The notes below the pieces were generated by a model. That model made no database searches. It was not told the origin of the DNA and worked only from the letters and a program-made list of their open reading frames with translations. From an uncultured Selenomonas sp. (GTDB lineage: Bacteria; Bacillota; Negativicutes; Selenomonadales; Selenomonadaceae), in assembly GCA_934202005.1 (NCBI GenBank), contig CAKPXP010000007.1, forward strand, positions 23,282 through 87,281: a stretch of 64,000 bases of DNA, in the 5' to 3' direction. Numbering within the stretch: position 1 is the stretch's first letter; each line of letters starts with the position of its first letter. This document shows positions 59,713 through 64,000 of the stretch, in pieces. Position numbers and translations under genes: made by a program.

Positions 59713-61131
59713 ATGCGCATCCGGAAGCATCACGTGCTCGGCACGCTGGCCGCGCTCGCGCTCATCGTCCTGCTCGCGCTCGAGGCGCTGAGCTACGGCG
59801 CGGCGACCATCTTCAATGAGGTCGCCGCGCATCAGGACATGCTGCGCGGCAGCGTGCGCGTAGAGAAGCTCTTCGCGCACATCAACGGGCACGTGCGCTT
59901 TGAGGGGCTCGTCTGGTCAGACGAGGCGGGCAACCCCGTGCTCATCGTGCCGGAGGGGAGCTTCTACGTCAAGCCCCTCGATGTGCTCACGGGCCGCCTC
60001 TCCTCGCGCTCCATCACGCGCCTCGAGCTCACGGACGCGGCGATCTCCCTGCGCATCCGCAAGGACGATACGGGACGGCCGCGGCTCGACTTCGTCACGC
60101 CGTCCGCCGAGTTCTTCGCCCTCATGGCAAAGGACGCGCCGCGCAGGAAGCGCAAGGGGTCGCCGCTCTCGCCCGAGGAGCGCAAGGCGCGCGCGGAAAA
60201 GGCGCGCGCGGCGCGCGAGGCGCAGCTCACGGCCCAGATCACTAACTTCAACCGCGAGGGACGCCGCCTCGACCTCGATCTCGTGCTGAAGCACTGCAAG
60301 GTCGAGGTGCTCTACGAGAAGCGCCACTACCTGCTCGGCGGCGCACAGCTCACGGCCGCCCTCCACTCCGAGGGCGTGTCGCAGATCGATTTCTCGACGG
60401 GCGGCTTCGGCGGCACGATGGTCGGGCGCGGCATCTCGCTCAAGGGCACCATTGACGCGCGTCAGGAGCCCGTGCCCGAGATCAGCCTCGCGCTGCTCGC
60501 GAGCGAGGTCGATCCCTCCTCGCTCGGCTTCGGCATGAACATCCACGACAAGATGACGCTCACGGCGCATTTCACCGGCCCCGTCACGCATCCAGACGGC
60601 ACGGGCACCGTGAGCCTGCCGGAGCTCAACCTTCCCGGCCTCTCGTTCACGAACGTCGAGGGGCGCGTCACCTACCAGGGCGCGCGGCTCGACTTTACGG
60701 ACGTCATGGCAAGCGTCTACGGCGGCAGCTTCGCCGCGCGCGGCACCTACGACCTCGACGCGCGCACGTACCACCTCGAGGGCCACGGCGAGAACCTCTC
60801 CGCCGCGCAGGCGCTTCCCGGCAAGCATCTCAAGTGCCTCGTCGCGCTCGACATCGCCATCGACTCGGCGGGCAGCGCGCGAGAGACGGTGACGAGCGGC
60901 AGCTTCGTCTCAGGGCCGGGCCGCTACCACCTCATCGTATTCGACAAGCTCTCCGGCCGCTTCACCGACCGCTACCACGACCTGCAGTTCTACGACGCCG
61001 ACATCGAGATGGCCGGCGGGCATATCAAGACGGACACGTTCCGCATCAAGGACAAGAAGCTCACGCTCGCGCCCATCGAGGTCTACGACGCGGACGGCCG
61101 CCTGCTCATGACGTATGACAAAAACGACTGA
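59713..61131 (+). CDS. AsmA/TamB-like outer-membrane assembly or lipid-transport protein
   Basis: A 472-residue protein with an N-terminal membrane anchor (VLGTLAALALIVLLALEALSYG) and a long beta-rich periplasmic part (VRFEGLVWSDEAGNPVLIVPEGSFYVKPLDVLTG...; MTLTAHFTGPVTHPDGTGTVSLPELNLPG...). The repeated GxxLxGxG-like beta strands and the C-terminal DRYHDLQFYDADIEMAGGHI match AsmA-family proteins that span the periplasm of diderms. A charged Lys/Arg/Ala helix (about 145-180) interrupts the sheet. A -10-like TATAAT lies at about 59665. The gene supports a two-membrane envelope. Confidence 0.8.
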   Translation: MRIRKHHVLGTLAALALIVLLALEALSYGAATIFNEVAAHQDMLRGSVRVEKLFAHINGHVRFEGLVWSDEAGNPVLIVPEGSFYVKPLDVLTGRLSSRSITRLELTDAAISLRIRKDDTGRPRLDFVTPSAEFFALMAKDAPRRKRKGSPLSPEERKARAEKARAAREAQLTAQITNFNREGRRLDLDLVLKHCKVEVLYEKRHYLLGGAQLTAALHSEGVSQIDFSTGGFGGTMVGRGISLKGTIDARQEPVPEISLALLASEVDPSSLGFGMNIHDKMTLTAHFTGPVTHPDGTGTVSLPELNLPGLSFTNVEGRVTYQGARLDFTDVMASVYGGSFAARGTYDLDARTYHLEGHGENLSAAQALPGKHLKCLVALDIAIDSAGSARETVTSGSFVSGPGRYHLIVFDKLSGRFTDRYHDLQFYDADIEMAGGHIKTDTFRIKDKKLTLAPIEVYDADGRLLMTYDKND

Positions 61132-61177
61132 GCGGGCGCGCTGCCCCGGGCACCCTCCTTCCCCGGCACACAAAGGC

Positions 61178-61225
61178 AAAAACCGCGGCTGACAGCCCCA
61201 GACAGGCTGTCAGCCGCGGTTTTCT
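61178..61225. terminator. Bidirectional terminator between convergent genes
   Basis: AAAACCGCGGCTGACAGCC pairs with GGCTGTCAGCCGCGGTTTT. The outer A/T bases serve both directions. Confidence 0.9.
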
Positions 61226-61242
61226 CTTTGCGCCGCCCGCGC

Positions 61243-63288
61243 TCAGGCCGGCTCCTTTTCCTCTACCATGACGACGTAGTAGACCTCGCCGTAGTAGGCG
61301 CTCGCGCGCTTGCGGGCGAACGCGAGGACGTATCTGACCGCGCCCTCCTTCGTGCGCACACGGCAGCGGACGTAGGCCTGCCGCGCCTCGCCCTTTGACG
61401 TCTGCGAGCGCACGGACACGATGGTCTCCGTGCGGTCGCCGGGATAGAGGATGCGCACGACATCCTTCTGCGTATACGCCGCGAAATCGTCGGAATCCGT
61501 GCAGTCCAGGAGGCGGAACGCCTCGTCGTTGGCATAGAGAACCTTGCCGTCCGCCGCGCTGCAGACGATGATGGCCCCGGGCAGGTTCTGGCTGATGTCG
61601 CGCAGGCTGAACGAGAGCTTCGCACGGTCGACCTGCTTCTGCTCCGCCGCATAGCGGCTGAAGCCGTTCTTCCCCTTGAGCTTCGTCGCGTAGAGCGCCG
61701 CGTCGGCGTAGCGCGTGAGGTCGCGCAGGCTCTCCGCCTGGTCCGGGTAGCTCACATAGCCGATGGAGAGCGTGAACGAGCGCTCGACGCCGCCGTAGAG
61801 ATAGTGCTGCGGCGTCTGCGTGAGCTCTGAGAGGAGCCGCTCGGCCTGCGCCGCCGTCGTCGCGGGGAGCAGCACGGTGAACTCGTCGCCGCCATTGCGC
61901 GCGACGAGCGCCGTCCTGCCGAAGAAATCGTGCAGCCGCCGCGCGAGCGCCCGCAGCGCCTCATCCCCCGCCGCGTGGCCGAGCAGATCGTTGATGAACT
62001 TGAAATCATCGAGATCGAGACTGATGAGCACGGCCGGCGTTCCCTGGGCCTGCGCGTGCCAATCCTCGAGCGCCCGGTCGATGCCGAGCCGGTTGAGGAT
62101 GCCCGTGAGACCGTCGTTGAACGTGAGGCGGTGCAGGCGCGCGAGCGTCTCCTTGAGCGAGTCCACCGTATGCTGGAGCACGCGCGCAAGCTTGCCGACC
62201 TCGTCGTCGCTCTCGACGGCGATATGCACATCGAGATTGCCGTGCGCGATCTCATGCGCCGCGCTGCCGAGCGACTGGAGATAGCACGTGATCCGCTGCG
62301 CGATGACAAGCGTGACAACCGCGAAGAACACGAGGCAAAGCAGCAACACCGAGAGGAACTGCAGCGCCGCCTCATGCTGCACCTCGCTCGTCGGCGCGAT
62401 CACGCGCAGCTCCATGCCGTTGCGCAGCAGACAGCTCGCAATATCATACGTCCGCCCGCTCACGAGATAGCGGCTCAGCGCATCCTCGGCCGGCGTGCCG
62501 ACAGGGCTGACGCCCTCGTCGAGCGCCCGCGCGCCGACATGATCCTCCGCGACGCCCTGCGGCGACTCGATATGGTAATGCGTCTTCCCCGTCCCGTCCG
62601 TCAGGAACGCATAGCCCGTCTCGTAGACCTGGCGCTGCTCGAGCGAGCGCAGGATCGCGAGGAAATCGAGATCCGCGCCAACGACGCCGAGGAACTGCCC
62701 CTCGCGGAACACCGGCACGACGTAGGAAATGATATACATCCCCTGCGCGACCGAGTAATGCGGGTCGCTCCAGCGCCCGTGCCCCGTATCGGCAGCCGCC
62801 TTGTACCACGCTACATCCTGCTGGTTCTCCGGCAGGAACTCCGACGCCTGGTACCACTGGCGGCGGCGGAACGCCGAATGCTCATCCTCGCGCACATACC
62901 ACGCGCCGCCGGGCGCGCCGCCCGTCAGCTCCGGCGCGTAATACGTATAGTAGGCGCGCGCCTCCGGCAGCGACAGCAGCGTATCGCGCATGACGCTGTC
63001 AAGCTCCGCCGTGATCCTCGCACGCTGGCCGCTGTCCGCGAGATCCGCCGCCTGGCCGAGATTGTTGCGCAGGCCCGTCGCGCCGAACGCGACGACATCC
63101 TCCGTCTGCACGAGCAGCATATCGAGCTCGCTGCGGCAGAGCTCCGCCGTGCGGTTCATATTCTCGAACTCCTCGCGGCTCGTCGCCCGCGTGAGCGCCG
63201 TGAGGCTCACCGCGCCGATGGCGAGGCCGAGCACGCAGAGCGAGCTCAGGCTGAGCGCGAGGAATTTGCTTTTGATCGAGTGAAACAT
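61243..63288 (-). CDS. Diguanylate cyclase with Cache sensor, HAMP and PAS
   Basis: A 681-residue membrane sensor. Two membrane segments (about 10-32 and 295-320) flank a double-Cache periplasmic domain (WYKAAADTGHGRWSDPHYSVAQGMYIISYVVPVF; FLGVVGADLDFLAIL). A HAMP linker and a GGDEF domain follow (TFNDGLTGILNRLGIDRAL; LDLDDFKFINDLLGHAAGDEAL; ARNGGDEFTVLL), with an intact GGDEF so c-di-GMP synthesis is likely. A C-terminal PAS domain (LPGAIIVCSAADGKVLYANDEAFRLL) ends the protein. ATG 63288 is chosen because GGGACG precedes it; TTG 63309 and ATG 63300 are alternatives. The start lies at one arm of a 19-bp inverted repeat. Confidence 0.9.
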   Translation of the reverse strand: MFHSIKSKFLALSLSSLCVLGLAIGAVSLTALTRATSREEFENMNRTAELCRSELDMLLVQTEDVVAFGATGLRNNLGQAADLADSGQRARITAELDSVMRDTLLSLPEARAYYTYYAPELTGGAPGGAWYVREDEHSAFRRRQWYQASEFLPENQQDVAWYKAAADTGHGRWSDPHYSVAQGMYIISYVVPVFREGQFLGVVGADLDFLAILRSLEQRQVYETGYAFLTDGTGKTHYHIESPQGVAEDHVGARALDEGVSPVGTPAEDALSRYLVSGRTYDIASCLLRNGMELRVIAPTSEVQHEAALQFLSVLLLCLVFFAVVTLVIAQRITCYLQSLGSAAHEIAHGNLDVHIAVESDDEVGKLARVLQHTVDSLKETLARLHRLTFNDGLTGILNRLGIDRALEDWHAQAQGTPAVLISLDLDDFKFINDLLGHAAGDEALRALARRLHDFFGRTALVARNGGDEFTVLLPATTAAQAERLLSELTQTPQHYLYGGVERSFTLSIGYVSYPDQAESLRDLTRYADAALYATKLKGKNGFSRYAAEQKQVDRAKLSFSLRDISQNLPGAIIVCSAADGKVLYANDEAFRLLDCTDSDDFAAYTQKDVVRILYPGDRTETIVSVRSQTSKGEARQAYVRCRVRTKEGAVRYVLAFARKRASAYYGEVYYVVMVEEKEPA

Positions 63289-63370
63289 AAAACGTCCCAT
63301 CTTTCGCAATCAAGCTGAATGATACTACATCGATATAATATAGAACCATTCGCGAAAGATGGGACGTTTT
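63289..63370. repeat. Perfect 19-bp inverted repeat around the cyclase promoter region
   Basis: AAAACGTCCCATCTTTCGC (63289-63307) and GCGAAAGATGGGACGTTTT (63352-63370) flank 44 A+T-rich bases that contain TATAAT on the plus strand and TAGTATCAT on the minus strand. One arm abuts the ATG of the cyclase. Confidence 0.9.
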
Positions 63371-63402
63371 CCTGCCGGAGGGGAAATTTTCTGCCGCACA
63401 CC

Positions 63403-63798
63403 TCACGGCCGCTGCAGGAAATTGAGCAGCGCGCTCTCCCCCAGCGCGCCGGACGCTGCCTGCGCCAGCTGCGACGCCTGCACCGCGCCGCTCGTCTCCG
63501 TGCGCGTGCTCAAGACCGCAGGCGTCTGCTCCGGATCCGCGCTGCGCGTCTTCGTCTCCGAGATGACGCGGTTCCCCTCGTAGACCGTGACGAGCACCGA
63601 GCCGTCGGAGAGCACCTGCGTGACCGTCGTCTGCCGGCTGTCGTCCGAGGACTCCCCGCCGCCCGCGGGCTTGCCAGCGCGCATATTCGCAAGCATCGCG
63701 GAGAACGAGTCCTCCGCCGCGTGACTGCCCGTCCTCGGTACAGCGCTCACAGCCCAGACCGTCTTGCTCTGCTCGCGGATCTCATCAATCGTACTCAT
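63403..63798 (-). CDS. Hypothetical soluble protein
   Basis: A 131-residue protein beginning MSTIDEIREQSKTVWAVSAV, with a likely disordered Gly/Ser middle, a beta-rich TVTQVLSDGSVLVTVYEGNRVISETKT segment and an alanine-rich C-terminal helix. No family was recognised. The start has GGAGGAGGAG just upstream. It lies upstream of the cyclase in the same direction and may share its transcript through the inverted-repeat region. Confidence 0.7.
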   Translation of the reverse strand: MSTIDEIREQSKTVWAVSAVPRTGSHAAEDSFSAMLANMRAGKPAGGGESSDDSRQTTVTQVLSDGSVLVTVYEGNRVISETKTRSADPEQTPAVLSTRTETSGAVQASQLAQAASGALGESALLNFLQRP

Positions 63799-63855
63799 AG
63801 CTCCTCCTCCCCACATATTTCCTTCATCTATTTTATCGTCAGAAATAGAGTGGGA

Positions 63856-64000
63856 CTTAAGGAACCACTGATTAATTCGGCACTCCGTCTTCACGCGTCT
63901 GCGTTGTCCTCCCGTCGTCGACAAATCCTCAGCACAAAACGCGATGGAGCGTTTTGCCGCTACGCCTCCGGTTTGTCTCCTAGGGAGATACAGCGCATCC
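63856..64000. repeat. Repeat family A, copy 6 (cut by the window end)
   Basis: Starts AAGGAACCACTGATTAATTCGG, is in the same orientation as copy 3 and is the long subtype (CAAAACGCGATGGAGCGTTTTG). The element continues past the end of the window. Confidence 0.85.

Noticed and set aside
1..64000. CRISPR arrays, tRNA or rRNA genes
   Set aside because: No regularly spaced identical repeats, tRNA-like cloverleafs or rRNA segments were recognised on reading either strand; a computed scan would be decisive.

Overview
The window comes from a G+C-rich bacterium that combines Firmicutes-style gene content with diderm envelope genes. Firmicutes-like items are rpsF-ssb-rpsR, an HPr with a Ser46 site, DUF3793 and DUF1858 proteins. 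Diderm items are an AsmA/TamB-like protein and an LPP20-like exported protein. Together with a futalosine-pathway MqnA this points to the Negativicutes, most likely a Selenomonas/Mitsuokella relative. This is an inference from gene content; no rRNA or tRNA gene was recognised.

Layout. 0.3-16 kb, mostly minus strand: an LPP20-like protein, a CLC chloride transporter, rpsF-ssb-rpsR, a chemoreceptor, a Trk potassium system (TrkA plus two TrkH paralogues), then ptsH-ptsI preceded by a sigma-54 activator that carries its own HPr-like domain. 16-26.4 kb: mqnA, a polysaccharide deacetylase with an Lgt-like membrane protein, a DUF1858 protein, a PHP phosphatase, a Cof phosphatase, an ECF nickel/cobalt transporter (cbiM-cbiQ-cbiO) and larE. 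26.5-44.8 kb: an accessory-looking stretch with an NgoMIV-type restriction-modification pair, a PLD-helicase-DUF3427 protein and a large SF1 helicase interrupted by an in-frame TGA. Ordinary genes are interleaved with these: ung, the folate operon folE-folP-folB-folK/folA, DUF488, a nucleosidase-like protein and the korDABC 2-oxoacid:ferredoxin oxidoreductase. 44.8-64 kb: a LysR regulator, sucrose uptake and hydrolysis (EIIABC and GH32), ygbA, flavodoxin and DUF3793 behind a Fur-like promoter, metNIQ, an ACT protein, ubiX, a Cof phosphatase, Hsp20, an AsmA-like protein and a diguanylate cyclase.

The clearest regulatory system is at 13.5-15.9 kb. A textbook -24/-12 promoter drives ptsH. Three TTGGTAAATTTTACCAA-like palindromes lie 118-186 bp upstream of it, directly after the gene for a protein with HPr-like, PAS, sigma-54 AAA+ and Fis-type HTH regions. 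This suggests that the general PTS proteins are under sigma-54 control by an activator that may itself sense PTS phosphorylation.

Two dispersed intergenic repeat families recur. Family A is 165-180 bp with GGAACC(G/A)CTGATTAA-type inverted ends; there are six copies and several end-only remnants. Family B is G+C-rich, with a core like CACCTCTTCCACCGCTTCGC. Other non-coding candidates are a promoter-to-terminator transcript at 37.77-37.89 kb, a Fur-like-promoter short transcript at 55.84-55.96 kb, and a perfect 19-bp inverted repeat at the start of the diguanylate cyclase gene.
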